From CAMYOC01 sp963704875 (GTDB lineage: Bacteria; Pseudomonadota; Gammaproteobacteria; Steroidobacterales; XN24), in assembly GCA_963704875.1 (NCBI GenBank), contig CAVPIA010000005.1:588370-652369 (forward strand): DNA of 64,000 nucleotides, in the 5' to 3' direction. Below the pieces are notes generated by a model. The model saw only the letters and a program-made list of their open reading frames with translations. It was not told where the DNA came from and did no database searches. Positions 43,051-52,922 of the stretch are shown here, in pieces. The first letter of the stretch is position 1; each line of letters opens with the position of its first letter. Made by a program: the position numbers and the translations under genes.

Positions 43051-44103
43051 ATGGCGGGAAGAGACGACATCCCCTCGGATCCTGAACAGGTGGAAGCTTT
43101 TCAGCCTTTGCCTGGCGATCTGCTGACCGGCGCAAGGCGCGGTCGTGGCTGGTCCAGGGAACGCGTCGCCCAGGAGCTCAATCTGGATCCGCCGACAATC
43201 GCCGCGCTGGAAGAAAACGATTTCGATCGTCTTGGCGCGCCGGTTTTCGCGCGCGGTCATCTGAAGAAATATGCGTTGCTGATGGGGCTGGATCAAGCCG
43301 CTGTTTTGTCGGCATACGATGCCGTTGCCGAGGAGCCGATTGCGCCGAGCACGGCCAGCAGCGCGCCGGCACCCAGTCTTGCAGATCCCTCACCGCGACG
43401 GCGGGCTGGCGGCTTTCGCGTGGTACTGGGTCTGATCGTCACGGCGGCGATCGGCGTTCTCGTGTGGCGCGTTACCAGTAACGGGAATCCGCCGCTGGCC
43501 GGTAACCAGGCCGTGCTGCCCGATACCGTGCCTGAGGGGTCCGTCACGCTGACCCTGAACGAGGCGTCGCCGCTGTCGCTGCCCGGATCTGAACCCGAGA
43601 CCGAGCGTGAGGCCGATGCGGTGCCGACCAGCAACACCGCACTGACCGGGCAGGCAGAAAGTCAACTTGCGTCTTCAGGTGACGCGGGTGCAGCGGCGCT
43701 TGAAGCAGCAGGCCCAGCAATGCCGGGGGTAGCGCCAGAGGCAGCCTCGGCAGCGGTATCCGATACTGTTTCCGATACAGCTGGAGAAACGACGCCGCAG
43801 CCGGCGCGGGCGCAGATCGATCCGGAAACGGTTACGGTCGACCTTATCTTCAACGACGATTCCTGGGTTGAGGTGCGTGATCCTGCCGGTCAGCGTTTGA
43901 TCTACAGGCTTGGCCGCGCCGGCGAGCGGCGCAGTCTGCAAGGCAATCCACCATTGCGTGTGTTCTTTGGCAATGCTAAAGGCGTCAGCGTGATGGTTGA
44001 GGGGAAACCGTATCTGATCCCCTCCGATAAACGTCTGGGCAATACGGCCAGGTTTGTTATTGAGGCGGACGCAACCCCGGCAGGCGGGTCTCAGGATGAC
44101 TAG
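43051..44103 (+). CDS. RodZ-like helix-turn-helix membrane protein
   Basis: A 350-residue protein with an N-terminal cytoplasmic HTH (about 15-90: GARRGRGWSRERVAQELN, FARGHLKKYALLMGLD), a membrane helix near 125-145 (VVLGLIVTAAIGVLVW), a low-complexity Ala/Ser/Pro-rich periplasmic linker and a C-terminal DUF4115 domain (FNDDSWVEVRDPAGQRLIY). This is the RodZ architecture, which links MreB to the cell-elongation machinery. Two bases after pilW. It overlaps hisS by 8 bases; ispG, which usually stands between rodZ and hisS, is absent. Confidence 0.88.
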   Translation: MAGRDDIPSDPEQVEAFQPLPGDLLTGARRGRGWSRERVAQELNLDPPTIAALEENDFDRLGAPVFARGHLKKYALLMGLDQAAVLSAYDAVAEEPIAPSTASSAPAPSLADPSPRRRAGGFRVVLGLIVTAAIGVLVWRVTSNGNPPLAGNQAVLPDTVPEGSVTLTLNEASPLSLPGSEPETEREADAVPTSNTALTGQAESQLASSGDAGAAALEAAGPAMPGVAPEAASAAVSDTVSDTAGETTPQPARAQIDPETVTVDLIFNDDSWVEVRDPAGQRLIYRLGRAGERRSLQGNPPLRVFFGNAKGVSVMVEGKPYLIPSDKRLGNTARFVIEADATPAGGSQDD

Positions 44104-45376
44104 CAACGTCGCCCCGATCCGCGGCATCAACGATATTCTCCCGACCGAAACACCGGCCTGGCAATGGCTGGAACAGGTCGTCCGGGACGTGCTCCAGGCA
44201 CAGGGTTATGGAGAGATTCGGCTGCCGCTGATGGAGCGGACCGAACTGTTCGCGCGCTCGATCGGTGAAGTGACCGATATTGTCGAGAAGGAGATGTACA
44301 CGTTTGAGGATCGCAATGGCGACAGCCTGAGCCTGCGCCCGGAAGCGACCGCGAGCTGTGTACGCGCCGGCATCACCCATGGCTTGTTTCACAATCAGCA
44401 ACAACGTTTGTGGTACGCCGGACCGATGTTCCGTTACGAGAGACCGCAAAAAGGCCGTTACCGTCAGTTCCACCAGATCGGCGCAGAAGCCTTCGGCCTG
44501 CCCGGGCCCGACATCGATGCCGAGCTGATCCTGGCTTCAGCTCGAATCTGGCGGCGTTTGGGGATCACAGATCTGCGCTTGGAGCTGAACTCGCTGGGTA
44601 CAGTGGCCTCGCGTCAGACCTACCGGGATTTGCTGGTGGATTATTTTCAGGATCATCGGGCTGACCTGGATCAGGACAGCCAGCGGCGTTTGCAGCAGAA
44701 TCCGATGCGGATTCTGGATAGCAAGAATCCGGGCATGCAGGGCCTGATCGAGCAGGCGCCGGCGATCACGGATCATCTGGATTCAGAATCTGCTGATCAT
44801 TTCGCGCAGCTGACCGAGACCTTGACCCAGGTCGGGCTCGACTATCACCTTAACGTGCGGCTGGTCCGCGGCCTGGATTATTACACCCGGACGGTATTTG
44901 AATGGGTGACTGATCGTCTCGGCGCCCAGGGCGCGGTATGTTCCGGTGGGCGTTATGATGGCCTGGTGGAACATCTTGGCGGCAAGCCTACCCCCGCAAT
45001 CGGTTGGGCCATGGGCGTTGAGCGGCTGGTCGAATTACTCAGGGTCGGCGGCCTTGCTCCGGATTCGGCCAATCCCCATGCATATCTGGTGCCGCTGGGC
45101 GAAGCTGTCGAAAGGTCGGCCGCTTCGCTGGCCGAGTCTTTGCGTGATCAGGTTTCGAGACTTCGCCTTCATTTGCATTGTGGCGGCGGTGGAACACGTG
45201 CACGGATGAAAAAGGCAGACCGCAGTGGCGCGGCCTTCGCCATCATCCTCGGCGAGGATGAGCTGGCGGCCGGGACGGCGATGCTCAAGTCTCTGCGCGA
45301 TGAGCGGCCCCAGGAATCGGTGCCTTTGCCAAAGCTGGCTTCGGTCCTCAAGCGGTATTGTGCGGGCCTGGATTGA
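44096..45376 (+). CDS. hisS: histidyl-tRNA synthetase
   Basis: A 426-residue class II synthetase. Motifs include IRGINDILPTE at the start, RYERPQKGRYRQFHQIGAE (motif 2), GLDYYTRTVFEW and GGRYDGLVEHLGG for histidine binding, and the motif 3 region AIGWAMGVERL. A C-terminal anticodon domain follows. The ATG at 44096 is used; the longer frame lies in rodZ. The gene starts before the RodZ stop, implying coupling. Confidence 0.96.
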   Translation: MTSNVAPIRGINDILPTETPAWQWLEQVVRDVLQAQGYGEIRLPLMERTELFARSIGEVTDIVEKEMYTFEDRNGDSLSLRPEATASCVRAGITHGLFHNQQQRLWYAGPMFRYERPQKGRYRQFHQIGAEAFGLPGPDIDAELILASARIWRRLGITDLRLELNSLGTVASRQTYRDLLVDYFQDHRADLDQDSQRRLQQNPMRILDSKNPGMQGLIEQAPAITDHLDSESADHFAQLTETLTQVGLDYHLNVRLVRGLDYYTRTVFEWVTDRLGAQGAVCSGGRYDGLVEHLGGKPTPAIGWAMGVERLVELLRVGGLAPDSANPHAYLVPLGEAVERSAASLAESLRDQVSRLRLHLHCGGGGTRARMKKADRSGAAFAIILGEDELAAGTAMLKSLRDERPQESVPLPKLASVLKRYCAGLD

Positions 45377-45428
45377 ATGGATATGCCGGGCACGGGCCCG
45401 GCTGGTTTGAGAACAAGCGAGGATCAGA

Positions 45429-46088
45429 GTGGACGATTATCTCTCCGAAAAGGAACAGATCGATAAGATTCGCAAATGGTGGAAGGAGAACGGCACGTTT
45501 GTGATCGCCGGTCTGGTGCTCGGTATCGGCGGCATCGCCGGCTGGAATTACTGGCATGCCTACAAACTGCAGCAGGCTGAGGAGGCAGGCGCGGTTTACG
45601 CGGCCATCGCAGCCAATGTGGATAGCCGTAATTTCACCCAGGCCGATGCGGAGCTCGATACGCTGGAATCAGATTACGGCGCGTCGCCGTATCTGGATCA
45701 GGCGCGGCTGCTGATCGCGCGCGTCCGGGTCGAGCAAGGCGATCTCGCTGGTGCAGCGGTGCTGCTCAAGAAGATCGTTGACGACAGCAGTGACCCTGAG
45801 CTTGCCTTGATCGCTCGTGTTCGCCTTGCGAGAGTGTTGATTGCCGATGGGGTGGCCGACGAAGCATTGCAGGTGCTGAGCCTGAAGGATGCGGGGATAT
45901 TTACACCGAAGTTCCATGAATTGCGGGGCGATATTTTTGCCGGCCGGGGTGAAGTCGAAGCCGCCAGAGAGGAGTATCTGCTGGCGATGACTGACAGCGC
46001 CGGAGGCGTGATCGACACCCAGGTTATCCAGTTCAAGCTCGACGCACTCGGCGCTCCGGTGATGGGCGACAGTCAAGAGGACTCATGA
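45429..46088 (+). CDS. yfgM: YfgM-family membrane-anchored TPR protein
   Basis: A 219-residue protein with a cytoplasmic N-terminus (DDYLSEKEQIDKIRKWWKEN), one membrane helix (about 24-42) and a periplasmic TPR domain (DUF2133/TPR_21). It starts at a GTG. YfgM is a SecYEG-associated periplasmic chaperone. It overlaps bamB by 4 bases, as in other gammaproteobacteria. Confidence 0.93.
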   Translation: MDDYLSEKEQIDKIRKWWKENGTFVIAGLVLGIGGIAGWNYWHAYKLQQAEEAGAVYAAIAANVDSRNFTQADAELDTLESDYGASPYLDQARLLIARVRVEQGDLAGAAVLLKKIVDDSSDPELALIARVRLARVLIADGVADEALQVLSLKDAGIFTPKFHELRGDIFAGRGEVEAAREEYLLAMTDSAGGVIDTQVIQFKLDALGAPVMGDSQEDS

Positions 46089-47248
46089 TCCGAAGCCTGA
46101 TCATTCTGTCGGGATTGCTGCTGATCGGCGGCTGCTCGATGTTCAAGGGCGATGATTCGGAGGCGGTCGATCCGCCCGCGCCGCTGCCGGAGTACGAGTC
46201 GCAGCTCAAGCTCGATCGTCTGTGGTCAATCAAGGTCGGCGGCAGCAGCGAAAACCTGCTGCTGGGGCTGACGCCAGGAACCGATGGCGCACGCGTTTAT
46301 GCTGCCGCGCATGGCGGCAAGGCGCTGGCCCTGGATCTCGAGACTGGCAAGCCGGTTTGGGCGACTGCTACCGGGTACGAGTTTTCAGCCGGTCCAGCGG
46401 TCGGTCATGGGCTTGCGGTATTTGGGACCAGCGACGGTGAAGTCGTCGCGCTGGACACTCTCAAGGGCGAGGTTCTGTGGATTTCCCAGGTTGAGGGAGA
46501 GGTGTTGTCGGCTCCCGCGATTTCTGCCACCAGCGTAGCAGTGCGCACGGTAGACGGTCGCTTGCGGGTTCTGGAAACCGCGGATGGTACCGAGCGCTGG
46601 AATGTCCAGCAGCCCGTACCAAAGCTGAGTCTGCGCGGCACGTCGGTGCCCGCAATTTCGGGTGAAACTGTGGTTGCGGGTTTCGATAACGGTCGCGTGG
46701 CAGCCTACACTCTGCGCGACGGACAGACGCGTTGGGAGAACGTCATTGCCCCGGCCAGGGGTCGCACTGAAGTCGAACGTCTGTCGGATGTGGACTCTCC
46801 AATCAATATTGTTGATCAGGACATCTATGCGGCGAGTTACAACGGGCGCACCGCGAGCCTGGCTCTGGAGTCCGGCCAGATTCTGTGGTCCCAGGAGGTC
46901 CCCAGCTATCATGGGCTGGCAGCCGACTGGACCGCGGTTTTTGTGACCAGCTCGGTCAGTCATGTGGTCTCCATGAGTCGGACCAGCGGTGCCATCCTGT
47001 GGACCCAGGAGGCCCTGCATCAACGCGGACTGACGGCGCCGGTCCCGGTCGGTGATGCGCTGGTGGTCGGTGATTTCGAGGGCTATATCCACTGGTTGGA
47101 CGTCAGGAATGGCGAACTCATCGGCCGCGCGCGGATCGACAGCACCGCTATTATTGCTGCGCCCAAGGTGGCAGGCGATGCGGTGATTGTGCTTACAGAG
47201 GCCGGCACCATGGCCGCCTACCGCGCCCGCCCTCCGAAGTCCGACTAG
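46085..47248 (+). CDS. bamB: outer membrane assembly lipoprotein BamB
   Basis: A 387-residue lipoprotein with lipobox LLIGGC and a PQQ-type eight-bladed propeller (repeats such as YAAAHGGKALALDLETGKPV and VVFGTS-like strands). BamB supports the Bam machine that inserts outer-membrane proteins. It lies between yfgM and der in conserved order. Confidence 0.95.
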   Translation: MIRSLIILSGLLLIGGCSMFKGDDSEAVDPPAPLPEYESQLKLDRLWSIKVGGSSENLLLGLTPGTDGARVYAAAHGGKALALDLETGKPVWATATGYEFSAGPAVGHGLAVFGTSDGEVVALDTLKGEVLWISQVEGEVLSAPAISATSVAVRTVDGRLRVLETADGTERWNVQQPVPKLSLRGTSVPAISGETVVAGFDNGRVAAYTLRDGQTRWENVIAPARGRTEVERLSDVDSPINIVDQDIYAASYNGRTASLALESGQILWSQEVPSYHGLAADWTAVFVTSSVSHVVSMSRTSGAILWTQEALHQRGLTAPVPVGDALVVGDFEGYIHWLDVRNGELIGRARIDSTAIIAAPKVAGDAVIVLTEAGTMAAYRARPPKSD

Positions 47249-47265
47249 GCCCGGGCGCGCGGATC

Positions 47266-48669
47266 GTGTTACCCGTGGTGTCACTGGTCGGCCGTCCCAA
47301 CGTCGGCAAGTCGACCTTATTCAATTTCCTGACCCGAACACGCGATGCGCTGGTAGCGGATCTACCCGGCCTGACCCGGGACCGTCGCTACGGCTTCGGC
47401 CGTCGCGGTCCGGTCCCCTATCTGGTGATCGATACCGGAGGTCTGAGCGGCGATCTTGACGGCATCGATGGCCTGATGGCGGGTCAGACATTGCTGGCGC
47501 TGGATGAATCCGATGTGGTGATGTTTATGGTCGACGCGCGGGAGGGCATCACCGCGGCTGATCAACAGGTCTCCGAACTTCTCCGCCGGCGAGGTTGCAA
47601 TGTGCGTCTGGTGGTGAACAAGAGCGAGGGTCTGGACTCCGCCATTGCCGCGGCGGATTTCTACGGTCTGGGTTTTGGCGAGCCGGCGGTGATCTCGGCC
47701 GCTCACGGGGATCGGGTCAGCGCCCTGATGGACGCGGTGCTGGCGCCGTTTCCTGCAGAGGACGATGATCATCAGGCCGCCGAGAAAGATCGGGATCGAA
47801 CCCGGGTCGCGGTGATAGGCCGGCCAAATGTCGGCAAGTCGACCCTGATCAACCGCATGATCGGCGAGGATCGCCTGGTGGCTTTCGATCTGCCGGGAAC
47901 GACCCGCGACAGCATCGAGGTGCCCTTCGAGCGCGACGGCGGCACCTACATGCTGATTGACACGGCCGGCATCCGGCGTCGCCGCAGTGTTCACGAGGCA
48001 GTCGAGAAATTCAGTATTATCAAAGCATTACAAGCTATTGATGAAGCGAATGTTGTGATCTCGGTGCTGGACGCCAGCGAAGGTGTCACTGACCAGGATG
48101 CCAGCCTGCTGGGTCTGGCTGTCGAGCGTGGCCGCGCCATGGTGATCGCGGTCAACAAATGGGATGGTCTGTCTGTGGATCAGCGGGACGCGGTACGTCG
48201 CGACATCGATCTGAAACTCCCATTTATGGATTTCGCCAGCATTCATTTTATTTCCGCGCTGCACGGCAGCGGGGTAGGGGATCTCTTTGGCGCGGTCGAT
48301 CGGGCCCAGCTTGCGGCCATGCGCGATCTGTCGACGCCAGCGCTGACCCGGGTGCTGGAAGCGGCAATGGTGGTGCATCAGCCGCCGATGATTCGCGGGC
48401 GCCGGGTCAAGCTGCGCTACGCGCACCAGGGCGGACGCAATCCGCCGCTGATAGTTATCCACGGCACCCAGACTGAACGCTTGCCGGCGACTTATCGGCG
48501 CTATCTGATCAATACGTTCCGCAAGGCATTCGATCTTCAGGGCACGCCGGTGCGGCTTGAACTCAAGTCTGGTGCCAATCCGTTTGCCGGGCGGCGCAAC
48601 AAGCTCACCCCAAGACAGGAACGCAAGCGGGATCGTCTCAAACGCCACGTCAAACGGAACAAGCGTTAG
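47266..48669 (+). CDS. der: ribosome-associated GTPase Der (EngA)
   Basis: A 467-residue protein with two tandem G domains: Walker A GRPNVGKSTLFN at about residue 8 and GRPNVGKSTLINRM at about 185. NKSEG and NKWDG serve as the specificity motifs, and a C-terminal KH-like domain ends in a basic tail (RKRDRLKRHVKRNKR). It acts in 50S subunit maturation. The GTG at 47266 is taken as start because it gives the canonical MLPVVSLVGRPNVGK. Confidence 0.96.
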   Translation: MLPVVSLVGRPNVGKSTLFNFLTRTRDALVADLPGLTRDRRYGFGRRGPVPYLVIDTGGLSGDLDGIDGLMAGQTLLALDESDVVMFMVDAREGITAADQQVSELLRRRGCNVRLVVNKSEGLDSAIAAADFYGLGFGEPAVISAAHGDRVSALMDAVLAPFPAEDDDHQAAEKDRDRTRVAVIGRPNVGKSTLINRMIGEDRLVAFDLPGTTRDSIEVPFERDGGTYMLIDTAGIRRRRSVHEAVEKFSIIKALQAIDEANVVISVLDASEGVTDQDASLLGLAVERGRAMVIAVNKWDGLSVDQRDAVRRDIDLKLPFMDFASIHFISALHGSGVGDLFGAVDRAQLAAMRDLSTPALTRVLEAAMVVHQPPMIRGRRVKLRYAHQGGRNPPLIVIHGTQTERLPATYRRYLINTFRKAFDLQGTPVRLELKSGANPFAGRRNKLTPRQERKRDRLKRHVKRNKR

Positions 48670-48805
48670 ATCGGCGGACCCTCGCGGACCCTGTGAGGCG
48701 CGGCGGAGGGCGTTGATCATGGAATGGCTATGAGCGCGTTGCCGGCCCGGCTGGCAATCTGTGGATTCATTGGCGAGAATCGAACCAGCGCCAGGTGAAA
48801 ACATC

Positions 48806-49909
48806 ATGAGTAGACATTGCGCCCGAAAAATCATCCATATTGATACCGAGTTTCAGATGCATCGGGGCGGAAGCCTGAGCCAGGTGGATCTGGCCTACGA
48901 GACCTGGGGAGCCTTGAACGACAAACGGGACAACGCGGTGCTGTTGTATACCGGCCTGTCGCCTTCTGCGCACGCGGCCTCATCTGCCGATGATCCCTCG
49001 CCGGGCTGGTGGGAGGAGATGCTGGGCCCCGGGCGCCCGATCGATACGCGTCGCTATTTCGTTGTTTGCGTGAACTCTTTGGGCAGCTGCTATGGCTCAA
49101 CGGGGCCCGCGTCGCCGGATCCCGTGAGCGGCAATCCCTATCGGCTGGATTTCCCGGTACTGAGTATCGAGGACATCGCGGCCGCCGGTTATGAGGTCAT
49201 CAAGGCGCTGGGTATCCAACGTCTGCACAGCGTGGTCGGTGCGTCAATGGGTGGCATGTCCGCGCTCGCTTTTTGTACCCTTTTTCCGCATGCGGCCAGT
49301 GGCCTGGTGACCATCTCTTCGGCTGCGCGAGCAGAGCCATTCGCGATCGCGCTGCGTTCCCTGCAGCGGGAGATGATCCGTTCTGATCACGGCTGGAAAA
49401 ACGGCAACTACCCGGCAGAGCAGCCGCCGGTCCAGGGCATGCGCCTGGCGCGCAAACTGGGCATGATCACCTATCGCTCTGGTGAAGAGTGGAATCGGCG
49501 GTTCGGCCGTGAGCGTATCGCGGCGGAACACACGCCCGGTGATCTGTTTTGCATCGATTTTGAGATCGAGTCCTATCTCGAATCCCACGCCAACAAATTC
49601 GTTGGCCAGTTTGACCCCAACTGCTATCTGTACCTGTCCAGGGCGATGGATTTGTTTGATGTGGGCGAGCACAGCGGCTGTGTGGCCACGGAGCTCGGCA
49701 AATCAACGGTAGAGCGGGCATTGGTCATAGGTGCGGAAACGGACTTTCTGTTCCCTCTGCATCAACAGGAAGAACTGGTCGAGTGCCTGCATCATCCCGA
49801 TCGCGAGGTGGAGTTCGTGGTGTTGCCGTCATTGCAGGGCCACGACTCGTTTCTCGTTGACATGGATCGCTTCCGGCCACCCGTTTCGCGATTCTTCGAT
49901 CAGACCTGA
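48806..49909 (+). CDS. metX: MetX-type homoserine (or serine) O-acyltransferase
   Basis: A 367-residue alpha/beta-hydrolase acyltransferase. The nucleophile is in VVGASMGGMSALAF, with NSLGSCYGSTGPAS as the substrate region and the catalytic His in LQGHDSFLVD near the end. MetX proteins acylate homoserine for methionine synthesis with acetyl- or succinyl-CoA; a related branch acylates serine. The sequence alone does not settle the donor or acceptor. An AGGTGA site precedes the ATG at 48806, which is favoured over the GTG at 48761. Its tail overlaps the convergent xseA by 10 bases. Confidence 0.87.
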   Translation: MSRHCARKIIHIDTEFQMHRGGSLSQVDLAYETWGALNDKRDNAVLLYTGLSPSAHAASSADDPSPGWWEEMLGPGRPIDTRRYFVVCVNSLGSCYGSTGPASPDPVSGNPYRLDFPVLSIEDIAAAGYEVIKALGIQRLHSVVGASMGGMSALAFCTLFPHAASGLVTISSAARAEPFAIALRSLQREMIRSDHGWKNGNYPAEQPPVQGMRLARKLGMITYRSGEEWNRRFGRERIAAEHTPGDLFCIDFEIESYLESHANKFVGQFDPNCYLYLSRAMDLFDVGEHSGCVATELGKSTVERALVIGAETDFLFPLHQQEELVECLHHPDREVEFVVLPSLQGHDSFLVDMDRFRPPVSRFFDQT

Positions 49910-51315
49910 TTGCTGCCCTCAGCCGGGTCGTCCTTGGCCCCCGTCTCCGCGACCCCGCTGTTCTCGACCATGGCGCCGAATCGACCTGCGGCGACGCGGA
50001 TATCGATATGCGCGCCGGCGCGGGTCTGCGCCGGGTCGCGGACCACGCTTCCATCCGCTGTGGTGACAATCGCGTAGCCGCGCGCAAGCGTTGTTTGCGG
50101 GCTGAATCCTGACAGCGAACGTTGCGCAAGATCCAAACGCTGTCGGGCGGCGAGCAGCACGCGATTCAATGCGCTGGAAAGCTGTGCCCCGGCGAAATGC
50201 AGACGCTGCCGTTCGCGACGGATCAACGGCGCGGGAGACTCAGCGCGCAAACGGCTCCACGCCCGCTCAATCCGGTCATGACGGCGCACGCGGCCACGCT
50301 CCCAGGCTCTAAGCAAATTGCGCTCGAGTTCGTCCAGGCGTTGCGCCTGCTGACTCAGCCGGGTGCCGGGATGAAGTTGCCCGACCCGGCGCTGCAGCCA
50401 GTCGCTGCGTTGCTTTATCGCCCGCAGATACCGGATCACCGCATTTGTCAGGCGGCGCTCTTTTGCCGCAAGATCGCGCAGCCATTCGGCCTGGTCAGGC
50501 ACCGCGAGTTCGGCCGCACCAGAAGGTGTCGGTGCGCGCACATCAGCGACGAAATCTGCAATTGTAAAATCGATCTCATGGCCGACGCCGCTGATCACCG
50601 GTATCGGGCATGCGTGGATGGCCCGGGCCACGATCTCTTCGTTGAACGCCCATAGATCCTCAAGGCTACCGCCACCGCGCGCCAGGATCAGCACCTCACA
50701 GTCGGCGCGCGTCGCCGCTTGTTGCAGGGCCTGGACGATCGCCGGTGCCGCCGTCTCGCCCTGAACCGGGACCGGATAGACACTCACCGGAACGGCTGGG
50801 AATCGCCGTGCCAGTACATGCAGGATATCGCGCACGGCTGCGCCACTGGGGGAGGTGATGACGCCGATACGCCGGGGCAGGGCAGGAATCGGTCGTTTCT
50901 GCGCGCTATCGAACAGTCCTTCCCCGGCCAGGCGCCGCTTCAGATCTTCGAATGCGCGTTGCAGCTTCCCTTCGCCCGCCAATTCCATGTGGTCAACGAC
51001 GAACTGGTACTCGCCGCGCGCTTCGTAAAGGCTTAGCCGGCCCCGGCACAGCACCGAGGCTCCGTCAGCCGGCCTGAAATTGAGGCGCCGGTTGCTGCCG
51101 CGGAACATCGCGCAACGCAACTGGGCAGACGCGTCTTTCAGTGAAAAATACATATGTCCGGACGCGGGCCGGGCCAGATTGGACACTTCGGCTTCGACCC
51201 AGATCGCCGGATAGCCGGTCTCCAGCAGGCCACGGACCTCGCGATTCAGGCGGCTTACCGTGTAAACCTCGCGCTCGGTATAGGGTGTCGCGGTCTGGGT
51301 TTCGAAGTCCTCCAT
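49900..51315 (-). CDS. xseA: exodeoxyribonuclease VII large subunit
   Basis: A 471-residue XseA: N-terminal OB-fold (REVRGLLETGYPAIWVEAEVSNLARPASG read as separate strands; HMYFSLKDASAQLRC), then the nuclease core with PRRIGVITSPSGAAVRDIL, ILARGGGSLEDLWAFNEE and SGVGHEIDFTIADFVADVRA, and a long coiled-coil C-terminal part. It degrades single-stranded DNA with XseB, which is not in the window. It is divergent from guaB with a 121-base gap. Confidence 0.95.
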   Translation of the reverse strand: MEDFETQTATPYTEREVYTVSRLNREVRGLLETGYPAIWVEAEVSNLARPASGHMYFSLKDASAQLRCAMFRGSNRRLNFRPADGASVLCRGRLSLYEARGEYQFVVDHMELAGEGKLQRAFEDLKRRLAGEGLFDSAQKRPIPALPRRIGVITSPSGAAVRDILHVLARRFPAVPVSVYPVPVQGETAAPAIVQALQQAATRADCEVLILARGGGSLEDLWAFNEEIVARAIHACPIPVISGVGHEIDFTIADFVADVRAPTPSGAAELAVPDQAEWLRDLAAKERRLTNAVIRYLRAIKQRSDWLQRRVGQLHPGTRLSQQAQRLDELERNLLRAWERGRVRRHDRIERAWSRLRAESPAPLIRRERQRLHFAGAQLSSALNRVLLAARQRLDLAQRSLSGFSPQTTLARGYAIVTTADGSVVRDPAQTRAGAHIDIRVAAGRFGAMVENSGVAETGAKDDPAEGSNQV

Positions 51316-51371
51316 GGGCGCTCATGATAGCCAGAAGCAGTGACCCGGGAGAAATCTATTGCTCGCTGCGG

Positions 51372-51400
51372 TTTACTGGCCTGTTGCCGAGTCGTAAAAT
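51372..51400 (+). promoter_or_regulatory. candidate sigma-70 promoter of guaBA
   Basis: TTTACT (51372-51377) and TAAAAT (51395-51400) are separated by 17 bases, a good sigma-70 spacing with 4/6 and 5/6 matches. Transcription would start near 51407, giving a 30-base leader with a GGCGGAGGA ribosome site before the guaB ATG at 51437. Confidence 0.5.
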
Positions 51401-51436
51401 TGATCGTTTATACCATCCGGGGCGGAGGACCTGTTT

Positions 51437-52903
51437 ATGCGCATAGTCGAGGATGCTCTGACTTTTGACGACGTGCTGCTGCAACCTGCCTACTCGCAAT
51501 TTCTGCCTCGCGACGCCAGCCTGTCTTCGCACCTGACCCGCGAAATCGCGCTCAATTTGCCACTGGTGTCCGCCGCGATGGACACCGTGACCGAGGCGCG
51601 ACTTGCGATCGCGCTGGCTCAGGAAGGCGGTATCGGCATCGTGCACAAGAACATGACCGCCGAAACCCAGGCTCGCGAAGTCGCGCGGGTGAAGAAATAC
51701 GAAAGCGGCATTATCAATGATCCGATCACCGTGACGCCGGAGAAATCGGTGCGCGAAGTCATCGATCTGACCCGCAAGAAGAATATCTCCGGCGTGCCGG
51801 TAGTGGATGGCGAGCGTCTGGTCGGCATTGTCACTCACCGGGATTTGCGTTTTGAGACGCAACTGGATGCGCCGGTCTCCTCGGTGATGACGCCGAAGGA
51901 GAAACTGGTGACCGTTCGCGAGGGTGCGGCCAAGGATGAAGTGCTGGCTTTGCTCCACCGCCACCGGATCGAGAAGGTGTTGGTGATCGACGATGACTTC
52001 CGGCTGCGCGGCATGATCACCGCCAAGGATTTCCAGAAAGCGACCGATTTCCCCAGTGCCGCCAAGGATCATCGCGGTGCCTTGCTGGTCGGTGCTGCGG
52101 TCGGGACCAGCGCGGACACAGACGACCGCGTACGCAGGCTGGTCGCAGCAGGTGTGGATGTGGTCGTGGTAGATACCTCGCATGGACACAGCAAGGGTGT
52201 GCTCGACCGTATCCGCCAGATCAAGACTGAATTCCCGGAGCTGCAGGTCATGGGTGGCAATATCGTCACCGCCGAGGCGGCACTGGCTCTGGTCGAGGCG
52301 GGTGCTGACGGCGTCAAGGTAGGCATCGGGCCGGGTTCGATTTGCACCACCCGAATGGTCGCCGGCGTCGGTGTGCCGCAGATAAGCGCGGTGGCCAATG
52401 TTGCTGCCGCACTCAAGGACACCGGTGTGCCCTTGATTGCAGATGGCGGTGTCCGTTACTCCGGCGATCTGGCCAAGGCTATTGCCGCGGGCGCTCACGC
52501 CATCATGATCGGTGGCTTGTTCGCTGGAACCGAAGAGTCTCCAGGCGAGGTAGAGTTGTTCCAGGGCAGGTCCTACAAGTCGTATCGCGGCATGGGATCA
52601 CTGGGCGCGATGTCGCAACAGCATGGTTCCAGCGATCGCTATTTCCAGGACTCCACCGAGGAGATAGAGAAGCTGGTCCCGGAAGGCATCGAGGGCAGGG
52701 TGCCCTATAAAGGCAGCATCGTGGCGATAGTGCACCAACTGATGGGTGGTCTGCGCTCTGCCATGGGTTACACCGGTTGCGGCACAATCGAGGAGATGCG
52801 GGTCAAGCCTCTGTTCGTCCGCATCACCAACGCCGGCGTACGCGAGAGTCATGTCCATGACGTGGCAATTACCAAGGAAGCACCGAATTATCGCGTTGAC
52901 TAA
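51437..52903 (+). CDS. guaB: inosine-5'-monophosphate dehydrogenase
   Basis: A 488-residue IMPDH with catalytic loop GPGSICTTRMV (nucleophile Cys), two CBS domains inserted at about residues 93-205, and the flap GYTGCGTIEEMR. It oxidises IMP to XMP, the entry to GMP synthesis. It is 19 bases before guaA, the usual operon. Confidence 0.97.
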   Translation: MRIVEDALTFDDVLLQPAYSQFLPRDASLSSHLTREIALNLPLVSAAMDTVTEARLAIALAQEGGIGIVHKNMTAETQAREVARVKKYESGIINDPITVTPEKSVREVIDLTRKKNISGVPVVDGERLVGIVTHRDLRFETQLDAPVSSVMTPKEKLVTVREGAAKDEVLALLHRHRIEKVLVIDDDFRLRGMITAKDFQKATDFPSAAKDHRGALLVGAAVGTSADTDDRVRRLVAAGVDVVVVDTSHGHSKGVLDRIRQIKTEFPELQVMGGNIVTAEAALALVEAGADGVKVGIGPGSICTTRMVAGVGVPQISAVANVAAALKDTGVPLIADGGVRYSGDLAKAIAAGAHAIMIGGLFAGTEESPGEVELFQGRSYKSYRGMGSLGAMSQQHGSSDRYFQDSTEEIEKLVPEGIEGRVPYKGSIVAIVHQLMGGLRSAMGYTGCGTIEEMRVKPLFVRITNAGVRESHVHDVAITKEAPNYRVD

Positions 52904-52922
52904 TGCGGGATCAACAGCAGCA

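Noticed and set aside
51356..52498. Long minus-strand open frame (380 codons)
   Set aside because: Antisense to guaB, which has all IMPDH motifs; the frame exists because of GC-rich codon bias.
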